This document shows positions 1 to 6,902 of a DNA stretch of 52,708 nucleotides, one piece after another. The DNA is from an uncultured Pseudomonadota bacterium. GTDB taxonomy: Bacteria > Pseudomonadota > Gammaproteobacteria > Burkholderiales > Rhodocyclaceae. The DNA is taken from positions 1 through 52,708 of the forward strand of contig CAIQBG010000016.1 of assembly GCA_903870055.1 (NCBI GenBank), given 5' to 3'. The position numbers were made by a program, and so were the translations under genes. The notes below the pieces were generated by a model. The model had not been told where the DNA came from and searched no databases. It saw nothing but the letters and a program-made list of their open reading frames with translations. Positions within the stretch are counted from its first letter, which is position 1. Every line of letters starts with the position of its first letter.

Positions 1-163
1 AGCTTTGCTTCGTAAAAAAGTAACGCTGACATCCATTATGTAGATAAGCGCATTCGCCATAGTCGCGAACTAGCTCTACATACATGGGCTGCGCGCCACG
101 CTGTTGCATACGCTCTTCACGAGCATGGTTGGTATAGATTAGGTGGTTGAAGTGTTGCATCAT
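1..163 (-). CDS. hypothetical protein, C-terminus cut by window edge
   Basis: A reading frame begins at an ATG at 163 on the minus strand and stays open for 54 codons to the window edge. It is preceded by a good Shine-Dalgarno, AAGGAG, six to seven bases upstream. A second ATG follows at once (160). The visible part is polar and rich in His, Arg, Tyr and Gln, with no signal peptide or membrane segment. I do not recognise the family. It is the third of three minus-strand genes in the left-hand element. An AGTCA-N5-TGACT palindrome (181-195) lies just upstream, between it and the preceding small gene. The start is well supported; function unknown. Confidence 0.6.
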   Translation of the reverse strand, partial: MMQHFNHLIYTNHAREERMQQRGAQPMYVELVRDYGECAYLHNGCQRYFFTKQS

Positions 164-180
164 ACGCTCCTTAGGTATTT

Positions 181-195
181 AGTCAAAATCTGACT
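181..195. promoter_or_regulatory. palindromic operator-like site, copy 1 (AGTCA-N5-TGACT)
   Basis: Perfect 5-bp arms AGTCA and TGACT around a 5-base centre. It lies in the 33-base gap between the stop of the 68-aa gene and the start of the partial gene. On the minus strand it reads AAAAGTCA-N4-TTGACTAAA, so its right half resembles a -35 TTGACT. Two more copies of the same layout follow at 269 and 416. Confidence 0.55.
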
Positions 196-196
196 T

Positions 197-403
197 TTAA
201 GCCATGTAGAAATTTTTCAGATCGTTTGCGACCTGGATTTGAGACGCGGTCATCGATGACATTAATTTAGTCAACTTTTGACTTTTTACATACGAAGAAA
301 CTTTTTTAACCTGCGAGATCCGAACGAAGCTCGCCCCGAAGTCGTCACGCGATTGATTCCAGGATGTGCTGGTTTTGGTGCCATTGTTGAGATAGTTCTT
401 CAT
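197..403 (-). CDS. small hypothetical protein (68 aa)
   Basis: Start chosen at the ATG at 403, which has the Shine-Dalgarno AAAGGAAA close upstream; an in-frame TTG at 421 overlaps the palindrome at 416-430 and is less likely. The 68-aa product is basic in the middle (three lysine-rich clusters) and has no membrane segment or signal peptide. I do not recognise it. A palindrome sits just upstream (416-430), another inside the gene (269-283) and a third just after its stop (181-195). A small basic protein flanked by repeated operators could be an autoregulator, but that is inference. It belongs to the AT-rich element next to the broken tRNA-Arg. Confidence 0.55.
   Translation of the reverse strand: MKNYLNNGTKTSTSWNQSRDDFGASFVRISQVKKVSSYVKSQKLTKLMSSMTASQIQVANDLKNFYMA
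269..283. promoter_or_regulatory. palindromic operator-like site, copy 2
   Basis: AGTCA (269-273), five bases, TGACT (279-283), followed by a T run as in the other copies. It lies inside the 68-aa coding region. Confidence 0.5.
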
Positions 404-415
404 TTCATTTCCTTT

Positions 416-430
416 AGTCAATATATGACT
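416..430. promoter_or_regulatory. palindromic operator-like site, copy 3
   Basis: AGTCA (416-420), ATATA, TGACT (426-430), then a T run. It lies 13 bases upstream of the ATG of the 68-aa gene, where a bound protein would block transcription or translation initiation. It has the same arms and spacer length as the copies at 181 and 269. Confidence 0.55.
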
Positions 431-453
431 TTTTTGTGCTGCGCTACAAAAAA

Positions 454-471
454 GGTAGTCGGCTGACTACC
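454..471. repeat. inverted repeat GGTAGTC/GACTACC
   Basis: Seven-base arms GGTAGTC (454-460) and GACTACC (465-471) around GGCT. The inner AGTC/GACT echoes the AGTCA/TGACT palindromes, so it may be a divergent fourth operator or the first hairpin of the structured region that follows. Confidence 0.5.
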
Positions 472-546
472 TAAGCTCCCATCGTACTAGGTGTAATTAC
501 ACCCTTACCACCAGTAGGACATCTGCCCCACCACCAAAAGTAACAT

Positions 547-577
547 TTGTTAGGGGACACCCTAACAACGCTTGTTA
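547..577. repeat. two overlapping, mutually exclusive hairpins
   Basis: TTGTTAGGG (547-555) pairs with CCCTAACAA (560-568) around GACA. TAACAA (563-568), part of that second arm, can instead pair with TTGTTA (572-577) around CGC. The shared arm means only one hairpin can form at a time. Confidence 0.5.
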
Positions 578-717
578 ACTTGTCCGCCGTTGCCAAGACA
601 TAACAATGTTATGCCATGAACAGGAAACAACCTAGCGTTTTTAAACTTACACATTCCACGATGGCGTGGAACTCTATTTATCGTTCTTGATCAACCGTCC
701 TATTTAGGACACTTCCC

Positions 718-746
718 AATCCAATTAAGAGGTCATTAATTGGATT
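718..746. repeat. 11-bp inverted repeat
   Basis: AATCCAATTAA (718-728) and TTAATTGGATT (736-746) are exact reverse complements around a 7-base loop. It is the longest stem in the hairpin cluster and has no T tract, so it does not look like a terminator. Confidence 0.6.
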
Positions 747-898
747 GCTGGTTTGCGCGACTAGCGCAGAGATCCATCAATAATTCGCATTATATGTGAG
801 CAAAGCGACTTTGTCAAGTTGGTCCGCAGACTAACCCATGCGAGTGGCCACAATTGCGATCCGAAAACCATGAGAACACCAGCGGAAGCACCAACATG

Positions 899-1354
899 CT
901 AGAGCTTGGTCTTGGTAGAGCTCTTCACTTCCTTTTGAGGCAAAGCACAATCCAGTTCTTCACGGGCAATCTGAACTTGCAACTGTGCCTTTGCCTTCTT
1001 TGCAGACTCTTCTAGCTGCTCGGCGCAGTTCATTAGCCCATTCATAAATGTCAACCGAGACATGTCAGGCAACCCGCTACTGCCAATCTTGTACCCTGGC
1101 TTTTTGCTTGATGACTTTTTAGCTACTGGCACGTCAGACTGCTGCGTCTCTCCCATCAAGTAGGACACAACATTCTGAACCGGGTAAACCGGTCGTTTTC
1201 CTCGCAGGATGTGTTGAATTGGAAACTCACCCAAGCTTCGCATTTCACTGATGGTTGTGTAATTCATACCAATGGCCTTCGATAGCTGCTTAGTGTCCAA
1301 AACCAAGCAGCCGCCGGAAATAACCAGCAGGACATTCAATAGAGTCTGTTCCAT
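899..1354 (-). CDS. putative DNA-binding protein with helix-turn-helix-like N-terminus
   Basis: A 151-aa protein starting at the ATG at 1354. Residues about 20-65 (LDTKQLSKAIGMNYTTISEM onward, then a basic HILRGKRP turn) look like a helix-turn-helix or MerR/AlpA-type DNA-binding fold. The middle (about 72-95) is Lys/Ser rich and the C-terminus (about 108-150) looks like a charged amphipathic helix. Exact family not recognised. No Shine-Dalgarno is visible, and a TATTAT on the minus strand ends only seven bases before the ATG, so a leaderless message is possible. It is divergent from the intact tRNA-Arg, 22 bases away, and lies just before the hairpin-rich region. A regulator or replication/excision factor of the element is plausible; this is inference. 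Confidence 0.55.
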   Translation of the reverse strand: MEQTLLNVLLVISGGCLVLDTKQLSKAIGMNYTTISEMRSLGEFPIQHILRGKRPVYPVQNVVSYLMGETQQSDVPVAKKSSSKKPGYKIGSSGLPDMSRLTFMNGLMNCAEQLEESAKKAKAQLQVQIAREELDCALPQKEVKSSTKTKL

Positions 1355-1359
1355 GAAGC

Positions 1360-1365
1360 TATAAT
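1360..1365 (+). promoter_or_regulatory. -10 box for the intact tRNA-Arg
   Basis: A perfect TATAAT ends 11 bases before the first base of the tRNA. The best -35 candidate, TTCAAT at 1335-1340, has a long 19-base spacer. The same bases read on the other strand could give a -10 for the divergent 151-aa gene. Confidence 0.45.
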
Positions 1366-1376
1366 ACAGGCCGTGA

Positions 1377-1453
1377 GTGCCCGTAGCTCAGTTGGATAGA
1401 GTGCCACCCTCCGAAGGTGGAAGTCGCACGTTCGAATCGTGTCGGGCACGCCA
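1377..1453 (+). tRNA. tRNA-Arg (anticodon CCG), intact
   Basis: A complete cloverleaf of 77 bases. The acceptor stem GTGCCCG (1377-1383) pairs with CGGGCAC (1443-1449). There is a D arm with GCTC/GAGT and an anticodon arm CCACC-CTCCGAA-GGTGG giving anticodon CCG. The T arm GCACG/CGTGT encloses TTCGAAT and has one G-U pair. Discriminator G and an encoded CCA end the gene. The acceptor stem begins GTGC, unlike the GCGC of the broken tRNA-Arg fragment 200 bases away, though the D arm and anticodon loop are shared. It sits inside the AT-rich element, so it may be an element-borne copy replacing the disrupted resident gene. Confidence 0.93.
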
Positions 1454-1461
1454 GAATTGAT

Positions 1462-1497
1462 AAGGCTTTCAAAGGGGAGACTCTTTGGAAGCCTTTT
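1462..1497 (+). terminator. rho-independent terminator of tRNA-Arg
   Basis: A 13-bp stem with one G-T wobble: AAGGCTTTCAAAG (1462-1474) pairs with CTTTGGAAGCCTT (1483-1495) around an 8-base loop, ending in a run of four T. It begins nine bases after the tRNA. Confidence 0.8.
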
Positions 1498-1653
1498 CTA
1501 AATTTGGGCTCTAAACTTTGCCCAGATTTTACCCACGATTTGGCAAAAATTGCCGAAAATTGGCGAAGATTCAGGATAGCAAAATCGGCTACAAGCCTTT
1601 TATTTATTGAGTTTTAGGCTCTCCGAATGGCCTCTAAAAAATCAGGGTTACAA

Positions 1654-1693
1654 CTTCGGAGGGCAATACTCTATCCAACTGAGCTACGAGCGC
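1654..1693 (-). pseudogene. truncated tRNA-Arg (5' half only), probable attachment-site remnant
   Basis: On the minus strand, bases 1693 down to 1654 read as the 5' half of a tRNA-Arg(CCG): acceptor strand GCGCTCG, D arm, anticodon stem TTGCC and loop CTCCGAA. The 3' half of the anticodon stem should be GGCAA, but the sequence reads GTTGT and diverges, and no T arm follows. The 21 bases from the acceptor end through the D arm match the intact tRNA at 1377. A tRNA cut in the anticodon loop is a classic scar of site-specific integration. The resident gene thus seems to have been split by the element to its left. Confidence 0.75.
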
Positions 1694-1703
1694 GTGCGGG
1701 CGA

Positions 1704-1733
1704 AGTCTAGCCGTTTTTACACGGACTGTCCAA
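1704..1733 (-). promoter_or_regulatory. promoter of the broken tRNA-Arg
   Basis: On the minus strand TTGGAC (1733-1728) and TAGACT (1709-1704) are separated by 18 bases, with the tRNA 5' end 10 bases further on. The promoter is therefore still intact and would now drive transcription into the element. Confidence 0.5.
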
Positions 1734-1761
1734 AGCAGCCCCCAAGCGGTTTAGTTCCCGT

Positions 1762-1767
1762 TATAAT
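1762..1767 (+). promoter_or_regulatory. -10 box upstream of the cytochrome c gene
   Basis: TATAAT 42 bases before the ATG at 1810. No convincing -35 is seen at the right distance. Confidence 0.35.
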
Positions 1768-1809
1768 TAAGAAATTACGCCCATTTATTTTTCGCTCACA
1801 GGATCGATC

Positions 1810-2241
1810 ATGGCCGACAAGAATCCCAGCAGCAAATTGATGTATCTCTCCATCGCTATCGCGGTGGTTCTTATTGCCGTCGTTGTCCCTTTCTCCATGA
1901 TGGGTAAGGGCAGCAGCAGTGGCGCAGCTGACGATGTGGAATCGCGCATCGCACCAGTCGCCAAGATTGAAATGCAAGCCGGCGGTGGTGATGGTGGCGT
2001 TAAAGATGGCAAGACGGTTTACAACACCGTTTGTGCTGGCTGCCACGGCGCTGGCGTACTGGGCGCACCGAAGTTCGGTGACAAAGCTGCCTGGGCACCG
2101 CGTATCGCGCAAGGCATGCCAACACTGGTTAACCATGCCATCAACGGTATCCGCTCCATGCCAGCTCGCGGTGGCGCAGCCAGCCTGAGCGATGATGAAG
2201 TCAAGGCCGGTGTTCAATACATGGTAGACGGTTCGAAGTAA
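1810..2241 (+). CDS. membrane-anchored class I (c5-type) cytochrome c
   Basis: A 143-aa monohaem cytochrome c. Residues 11-31 form one hydrophobic anchor, followed by a Gly/Ser-rich linker. The haem motif is C75-x-x-C78-H79 (CAGCH), with Met117 in SMPARGG as the likely second axial ligand, which places the haem domain in the periplasm. The motif and size fit the cytochrome c5 family, which shuttles electrons to terminal oxidases or other periplasmic partners. It is a single gene with its own -10 upstream and a strong terminator downstream. It is the first core gene beyond the integration scar. The direct redox partner is not shown by the context. Confidence 0.85.
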   Translation: MADKNPSSKLMYLSIAIAVVLIAVVVPFSMMGKGSSSGAADDVESRIAPVAKIEMQAGGGDGGVKDGKTVYNTVCAGCHGAGVLGAPKFGDKAAWAPRIAQGMPTLVNHAINGIRSMPARGGAASLSDDEVKAGVQYMVDGSK

Positions 2242-2260
2242 CCACAACCGCACCAGTAAA

Positions 2261-2289
2261 AAGGGACGCTACGGCGTCCCTTTTGTTTT
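2261..2289. terminator. bidirectional terminator between cytochrome c and rep
   Basis: GGGACGC (2263-2269) and GCGTCCC (2274-2280) around TACG, flanked by an A run on the left and TTTTGTTTT on the right. It can therefore end both the rightward cytochrome message and the leftward rep message. Confidence 0.85.
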
Positions 2290-2293
2290 GTGC

Positions 2294-4318
2294 TTAGGCG
2301 ACTGGCTCGTCCGGGTTGGTTTTCTGCAACATCGCTTTCAGAAAATCGAGCTTGGCCGTTGATGTCGATTTTTCGACCACCGTCTTACTGGCAGAGGTCG
2401 CCGTCTCGCAACCCATCTCCTGAATAAAGCGCGATGGCTCACACGGCATCAGCTCTTTACCCTGACGGCGCTTCTCGCACCAGGTGATATGCAGGCTGCG
2501 CTGCGCGCGCGTAATTCCTACGTACATCAGGCGCCGTTCTTCTTCCAGCTTCTCGGCTTCCTGCGATTCGCGGTGCGGCAGAATATTTTCTTCTACGCCC
2601 ACCAGAAACACATGGCCAAACTCCAGCCCCTTGGCCGCATGCAGCGTCGAGAGCTGCACCGCATCGTAATCTTCGCCCTGATCACGACGTTCCAGTAAAG
2701 ACATCAGCGCCATCGTCTGTACGATCTCAGCCAATGTCTTACCGTCGTCATCACTCTTCTTGGTAATCCACGCATGAAACTCCTGCACGTTGCCCCAACG
2801 GGTTTCGGCCGCGCGCGACTCTTCCTGATCGTAGAGCCAGTTTTCGTAATCGATGGCTGCCAGAATATCCGGGAACACGTCCGCGGCAGACTCGCGTTGC
2901 GCCCGCCACTGAAAGCGATTAATAAACTCACCGAATTCACGCAGCGGTTGCAGCACACGGCTATTCACCTGAGCAGCAAAGCCTTCTTCAAACAGCGCCG
3001 CAAACAACGAGATCTCGCGCTCGGCGGCATAACGGCCTAAGGTGGCCAAGGTCTGACTGCCAATGCCACGACGCGGCGTGGTGGCCGCGCGAATAAACGC
3101 CGGGTCATCATCGTCATTCACCAGCAAACGCAGATAGGCCAGCAGATCCTTGATCTCGGCCTTATCGAAGAACGACTGCCCGCCGGACAGCACATAGGGA
3201 ATGCGCTGCTGACGCAAAGCCTGCTCGAAAACCCGTGCCTGGTGGTTACTGCGGTACAGAATGGCGTAATCAGAGAACTTGGCGCGGTGCTCAAAGCGGT
3301 GGCCTTGCAGCTTCATGATCACAGTTTCGGCTTCGGCCTCACCTTCGCCACAGGCAATCACATTAATATTCGCACCCGGGCCATGCTCTGACCATAAAGA
3401 CTTAGGAAACAGCTTCGGATTGTTCTGAATCAGCGTATTGGCTGCTTCCAGAATCTTGCCGGTAGAACGATAGTTCTGTTCCAGCTTGATCACCTTGAGC
3501 AGCGGAAAGTCTTCCGTCAGGCGACGCAGGTTTTCTACATCGGCGCCACGCCAGCCATAAATCGCCTGGTCATCATCCCCTACCGCCGTAAACGATGCAC
3601 GCACGCCCGTTAGCTGTTGCAACAAGCGATACTGCGCTGTATTCGTATCCTGGTATTCATCCACCAGAATATGGCGGAACTTATCCTGCCACTTCTGGCG
3701 GATGTCCGCGTTGTCCTGGAGCAAGGTCACCGGCAAGCGGATCAGATCATCAAAATCCACCGCCTGATACGCGTGCAGGCTATTGGCGTAATCCCGATAA
3801 ATGCGGGCGGCAACAGCCTCTTCTTCATCCTTCGCCGCTGCGACGGCTTCCACCGGACTGAGTAGCCCGTTCTTCCACAGAGAGATGGTGGTCTGCAGCC
3901 AACGCAACTTGGCTTTATCCGTAGTGCCGCTCAGCTCATTAATAATGCCCAGACAGTCGGCCGAATCAAAAATCGAGAAGCCCGGCTTATAACCCAGCGT
4001 CTTGGCCTCTTCGCGCACCATGCGCAAACCCAGCGAGTGAAAGGTGGCAATCGTCAGGCCTTTGGGCTGCTTACCCATGCGCTTGGCGATACGCTCCGAC
4101 ATTTCCAGCGCCGCCTTATTGGTAAAGGTAATCGCCGCCACCTGATGCGGCTTGATGTCGCAGGTTTCGATCAGATGTACGATCTTTTCGGTAATCACCC
4201 GGGTTTTGCCCGATCCGGCACCGGCCAGCACCAGCAACGGGCCGTCCAGATAGGCAATCGCCTCCCGCTGACGCGGGTTCAGGCCTGCTGGAATGGAGTT
4301 ACCGGGCGATGAAGACAT
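2294..4318 (-). CDS. rep: ATP-dependent DNA helicase Rep
   Basis: A 674-aa UvrD/Rep-family superfamily 1A helicase, matching the usual Rep length. It unwinds DNA 3' to 5' and helps forks pass protein roadblocks. Visible motifs: Walker A AGAGSGKT (32-39), the TFTNKAA motif Ia (64-70), motif II DEYQDT (220-225), a [13 protein letters not shown] motif III, the QNYRS motif IV and a C-terminal LHAAKGLEF. Rep is preferred over UvrD because of length and the close match to Rep in the 2B region and the motif following GDDDQ. The start codon lies 142 bases from recA, which is divergent. No clear Shine-Dalgarno precedes the ATG. Confidence 0.93.
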   Translation of the reverse strand: MSSSPGNSIPAGLNPRQREAIAYLDGPLLVLAGAGSGKTRVITEKIVHLIETCDIKPHQVAAITFTNKAALEMSERIAKRMGKQPKGLTIATFHSLGLRMVREEAKTLGYKPGFSIFDSADCLGIINELSGTTDKAKLRWLQTTISLWKNGLLSPVEAVAAAKDEEEAVAARIYRDYANSLHAYQAVDFDDLIRLPVTLLQDNADIRQKWQDKFRHILVDEYQDTNTAQYRLLQQLTGVRASFTAVGDDDQAIYGWRGADVENLRRLTEDFPLLKVIKLEQNYRSTGKILEAANTLIQNNPKLFPKSLWSEHGPGANINVIACGEGEAEAETVIMKLQGHRFEHRAKFSDYAILYRSNHQARVFEQALRQQRIPYVLSGGQSFFDKAEIKDLLAYLRLLVNDDDDPAFIRAATTPRRGIGSQTLATLGRYAAEREISLFAALFEEGFAAQVNSRVLQPLREFGEFINRFQWRAQRESAADVFPDILAAIDYENWLYDQEESRAAETRWGNVQEFHAWITKKSDDDGKTLAEIVQTMALMSLLERRDQGEDYDAVQLSTLHAAKGLEFGHVFLVGVEENILPHRESQEAEKLEEERRLMYVGITRAQRSLHITWCEKRRQGKELMPCEPSRFIQEMGCETATSASKTVVEKSTSTAKLDFLKAMLQKTNPDEPVA

Positions 4319-4398
4319 GGCCGCGGATTGTACCGGTCTGCCGGCCTACTCGCTCAACCTGCTGCTTTTAAATATATTTTCAAACAATGCACCAGAGG

Positions 4399-4432
4399 CT
4401 CACCTGGTGAGACTCTCATGGTGTGCAATAAT
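4399..4432 (+). promoter_or_regulatory. recA promoter region with a 13-bp palindrome
   Basis: AATAAT (4427-4432) preceded by TG resembles an extended -10. The palindrome CTCACCTGGTGAG (4399-4411) covers the place where the -35 should be. No LexA-type CTGT-N8-ACAG box is seen between rep and recA, so if recA is damage-regulated here the operator is different. The palindrome is the best candidate. Confidence 0.4.
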
Positions 4433-4460
4433 CATTCCAATCTCTCAAAAGGAAGTCACC

Positions 4461-5495
4461 ATGGACGAAAACAAGGTCAAGGCACTCGGTGCCGCGCTAG
4501 CCCAGATCGAAAAGCAATTCGGCAAGGGCGCCATCATGAAGATGGGCGACGCAAAAATTGATCAAGGCATTCAATCCGTGTCGACGGGCTCGCTGGGTCT
4601 CGACATGGCACTCGGTATCGGCGGTCTGCCGCGCGGTCGTGTGGTTGAAATCTACGGTCCGGAATCGTCGGGTAAAACCACGCTGACCCTGCAGGTCATT
4701 GCTGCCGCACAACGTGCCGGTGGCACTGCAGCCTTTATCGATGCCGAACACGCACTCGACCCCGGTTATGCCAGCAAACTAGGCGTCGATGTTCCTAACC
4801 TGCTGCTCTCGCAACCGGATACCGGTGAACAGGGTCTGGAAATTGCCGACATGCTGGTACGTTCCGGCGGCGTCGACATCATCGTTATTGACTCGGTAGC
4901 CGCACTCACACCGCGCGCTGAAATCGAAGGCGAAATGGGCGACTCCATGATGGGTCTACACGCCCGTCTGATGAGCCAGGCACTGCGTAAGCTCACCGGC
5001 AGCATCAAGAAGACCAACACACTGGTCATCTTCATTAACCAGATCCGTATGAAGATCGGTGTCATGTTCGGTAACCCCGAAACGACCACCGGTGGTAACG
5101 CTCTCAAGTTCTACGCATCGGTGCGTCTGGACATCCGTCGTATCGGCGCCATTAAGCGTGGCGACGAAGTCGTTGGTTCAGAAACCCGCGTCAAAGTCGT
5201 CAAGAACAAAATTGCACCGCCGTTCCGCGAAGCCATCTTCGACATTCTGTACGGCGAAGGCATTTCGCGCGAAGGCGAAATCATCGAGCTGGGCGTCGAA
5301 TACAAGATCGTCGACAAGGCCGGTGCCTGGTACGCCTACAACGGCGAAAAAATCGGCCAAGGCAAAGACAATGTCCGCGAGTTCCTGAAGACCCGTCCGG
5401 AAATGGCCAAGGAAATCGAAGCCAAAATCATGGAAGCGGCTGGCATCACCATTGGTGGTGGCAAAGCCGTTAACAATGACGGAGACGACGCTTAA
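4461..5495 (+). CDS. recA: recombinase RecA
   Basis: A 344-aa DNA strand-exchange protein and SOS co-protease. The start is the ATG at 4461, preceded by AAAGGAAG and matching the MDENK type of start usual in the family; an upstream in-frame start would add an unrelated extension. Walker A GPESSGKT lies at 66-73, followed by the IDAEHALDP segment, Walker B VIIVIDSV and the L2-region TTTGGNAL. The C-terminus is acidic (NNDGDDA), as expected. It is followed 22 bases later by recX in the standard recA-recX pair, and rep is divergent. Codon use is highly biased, as usual for an abundant protein. Confidence 0.98.
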   Translation: MDENKVKALGAALAQIEKQFGKGAIMKMGDAKIDQGIQSVSTGSLGLDMALGIGGLPRGRVVEIYGPESSGKTTLTLQVIAAAQRAGGTAAFIDAEHALDPGYASKLGVDVPNLLLSQPDTGEQGLEIADMLVRSGGVDIIVIDSVAALTPRAEIEGEMGDSMMGLHARLMSQALRKLTGSIKKTNTLVIFINQIRMKIGVMFGNPETTTGGNALKFYASVRLDIRRIGAIKRGDEVVGSETRVKVVKNKIAPPFREAIFDILYGEGISREGEIIELGVEYKIVDKAGAWYAYNGEKIGQGKDNVREFLKTRPEMAKEIEAKIMEAAGITIGGGKAVNNDGDDA

Positions 5496-5517
5496 ATAGA
5501 GCGGCGTAAGAGAGAGA

Positions 5518-6078
5518 TTGGCTGCCACGGCTGACGACCTGCGTGCTCGCGCGCTGCGCTTACTGGCGCGGCGCGAGTACTCACGTCAGGAACTCGCCAG
5601 CAAGCTGATGACGAAGCCCATGCCGAAACCGGCACGCCGGTCGGCCAGAGGGGCTAATGACGACTTCGCCTACTTTGCCGTGGTTGAAGAAGTCATCCCG
5701 CCCACTGAAGCCGAAGTCAATGCACTGCTCGACGATCTGGAAAAGCGGAAGATGCTCTCCGATGATCGTTACGCCGAAATGCGCACCCGCTTGCGGGCGC
5801 CGCGCTATGGCAACAGTCGTCTGCAACAGGAACTGGCGCAAAAAGGTATCGACCGCGACACCATCGCCGCCGTCATCGCCGAGCAACCGGATGAACTATC
5901 ACGCTGTCGCGAGTTATGGCTCAAGAAATTCGGCCAGGCACCCCGCGACATCAATGAACGCATGAAACAGATCCGCCATCTGGCCTCCCGTGGCTTTGCC
6001 ATGCGTGTGATCCAGCAGGTTATCCGCAGCGGCGGCGCCGCTAACGAAGACGATCTGTCCGACACCATTACCGCCTGA
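5518..6078 (+). CDS. recX: regulatory protein RecX
   Basis: A 186-aa RecX homologue that modulates RecA filaments. The start is a TTG at 5518 behind AAGAGAGAG; no ATG fits. The family signature is visible: [20 protein letters not shown] near the N-terminus, [14 protein letters not shown] in the middle, and the C-terminal repeat ending [13 protein letters not shown]. It is longer than typical RecX proteins (about 150-165 aa), apparently because of an insert at about residues 32-62 between the first helices. It lies 22 bases after recA and is very likely co-transcribed, with the weak TTG start keeping its level low. Confidence 0.92.
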   Translation: MAATADDLRARALRLLARREYSRQELASKLMTKPMPKPARRSARGANDDFAYFAVVEEVIPPTEAEVNALLDDLEKRKMLSDDRYAEMRTRLRAPRYGNSRLQQELAQKGIDRDTIAAVIAEQPDELSRCRELWLKKFGQAPRDINERMKQIRHLASRGFAMRVIQQVIRSGGAANEDDLSDTITA

Positions 6079-6109
6079 ACATTCCGCTCAATCACATCCG
6101 CACACCATT

Positions 6110-6847
6110 ATGACTGACGCCAAACCCGCCATTCTTTCCGCCCGCAACCTGCGCAAGGTGTACCGTAAACGTACCGTCGTCAAAGACGTATCGTTCGATG
6201 TCGCTGCGGGTCAGGTTGTTGGTCTACTCGGCCCTAACGGTGCGGGTAAAACCACGTGCTTCTACATGGTGGTGGGTCTGGTGCCGGCCGATGGCGGCAC
6301 CATCACGCTGGCCGGTGAAGAGCTCGTGCACTTGCCGATTCATCAGCGCGCGCACATGGGTATCTCCTACCTGCCGCAGGAAGCCTCCGTCTTTCGCAAG
6401 CTCACCGTCGAAGAAAACATCCTCGCCGTACTGCAGCTCCAAAAGCTCAGCGCTGACGAAGAGCGTAACCGTCTCGAAACACTGCTCGACGAGCTGGCTA
6501 TCCAGCACATCCGTCACAGCCGTGCCGCAGCACTCTCCGGTGGTGAACGCCGCCGCGTAGAAATCGCCCGCGCACTGGCTACCAAACCACGCTTCATCCT
6601 GCTCGATGAACCTTTCGCCGGCGTCGACCCGATTGCCGTTCTGGAGATCCAGAAGATCATCCGCTTCCTCAAAGAGCGCGGCATCGGCGTACTCATCACC
6701 GACCACAACGTGCGCGAAACCCTGGGCATTACCGATCACGCCTACATCATCAGCGAAGGGACCGTGCTTGCTGCCGGCACCCCGAATGAAATCATCAACA
6801 ACGAAGCCGTCCGTCAGGTTTATCTGGGCGAACATTTCCGCCTGTAA
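6110..6847 (+). CDS. lptB: LPS export ABC transporter ATP-binding protein LptB
   Basis: A 245-aa ABC ATPase powering LptFGC to pull lipopolysaccharide out of the inner membrane. Walker A GPNGAGKT (41-48), Q loop near 90, signature LSGGE (142-146), Walker B FILLDEP (162-168) and switch His199 in TDHNVRET are all present. The LptB-specific YLPQEASVF and FAGVDPIAV segments separate it from branched-chain amino acid transporters. It precedes rpoN as in most proteobacteria. Unlike the common kdsC-lptC-lptA-lptB order, it directly follows recX here, and lptA and lptC are not in the window. Confidence 0.95.
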   Translation: MTDAKPAILSARNLRKVYRKRTVVKDVSFDVAAGQVVGLLGPNGAGKTTCFYMVVGLVPADGGTITLAGEELVHLPIHQRAHMGISYLPQEASVFRKLTVEENILAVLQLQKLSADEERNRLETLLDELAIQHIRHSRAAALSGGERRRVEIARALATKPRFILLDEPFAGVDPIAVLEIQKIIRFLKERGIGVLITDHNVRETLGITDHAYIISEGTVLAAGTPNEIINNEAVRQVYLGEHFRL

Positions 6848-6902
6848 CTATGACTGCTTGTAACACTTAGCAGCCCCCCGTAGTACACCGCATCGGAACA
6901 GC

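Larger units (their letters stand above)
431..898. other. gene-free, hairpin-rich region
   Basis: This 468-base stretch carries no convincing gene but is packed with dyad symmetry. Present are: 454-471; a perfect 14-bp palindrome GGTGTAATTACACC (490-503); TAACA-TT-TGTTA (541-552); 9-bp arms at 547-568; CATAAC/GTTATG (599-613); TTCCACG/CGTGGAA (654-671); GTCCTA/TAGGAC (697-710); 11-bp arms at 718-746; TGCGC/GCGCA (754-768); ATAAT/ATTAT (780-793); and CAAAG/CTTTG (801-813). TAACA or TGTTA occurs six times between 541 and 612. Such arrays are known in origins of single-stranded or rolling-circle replicons, in regulatory regions and in structured RNAs. Which applies here cannot be told by eye. 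Confidence 0.6.

Noticed and set aside
1417-1617. A 66-codon plus-strand frame starting inside the intact tRNA-Arg
   Set aside because: It begins within the tRNA and runs through its terminator; not a credible gene.
4293-4460. Upstream extension of recA in frame
   Set aside because: It overlaps the divergent rep start and promoter, and RecA proteins begin at the MDENK position.
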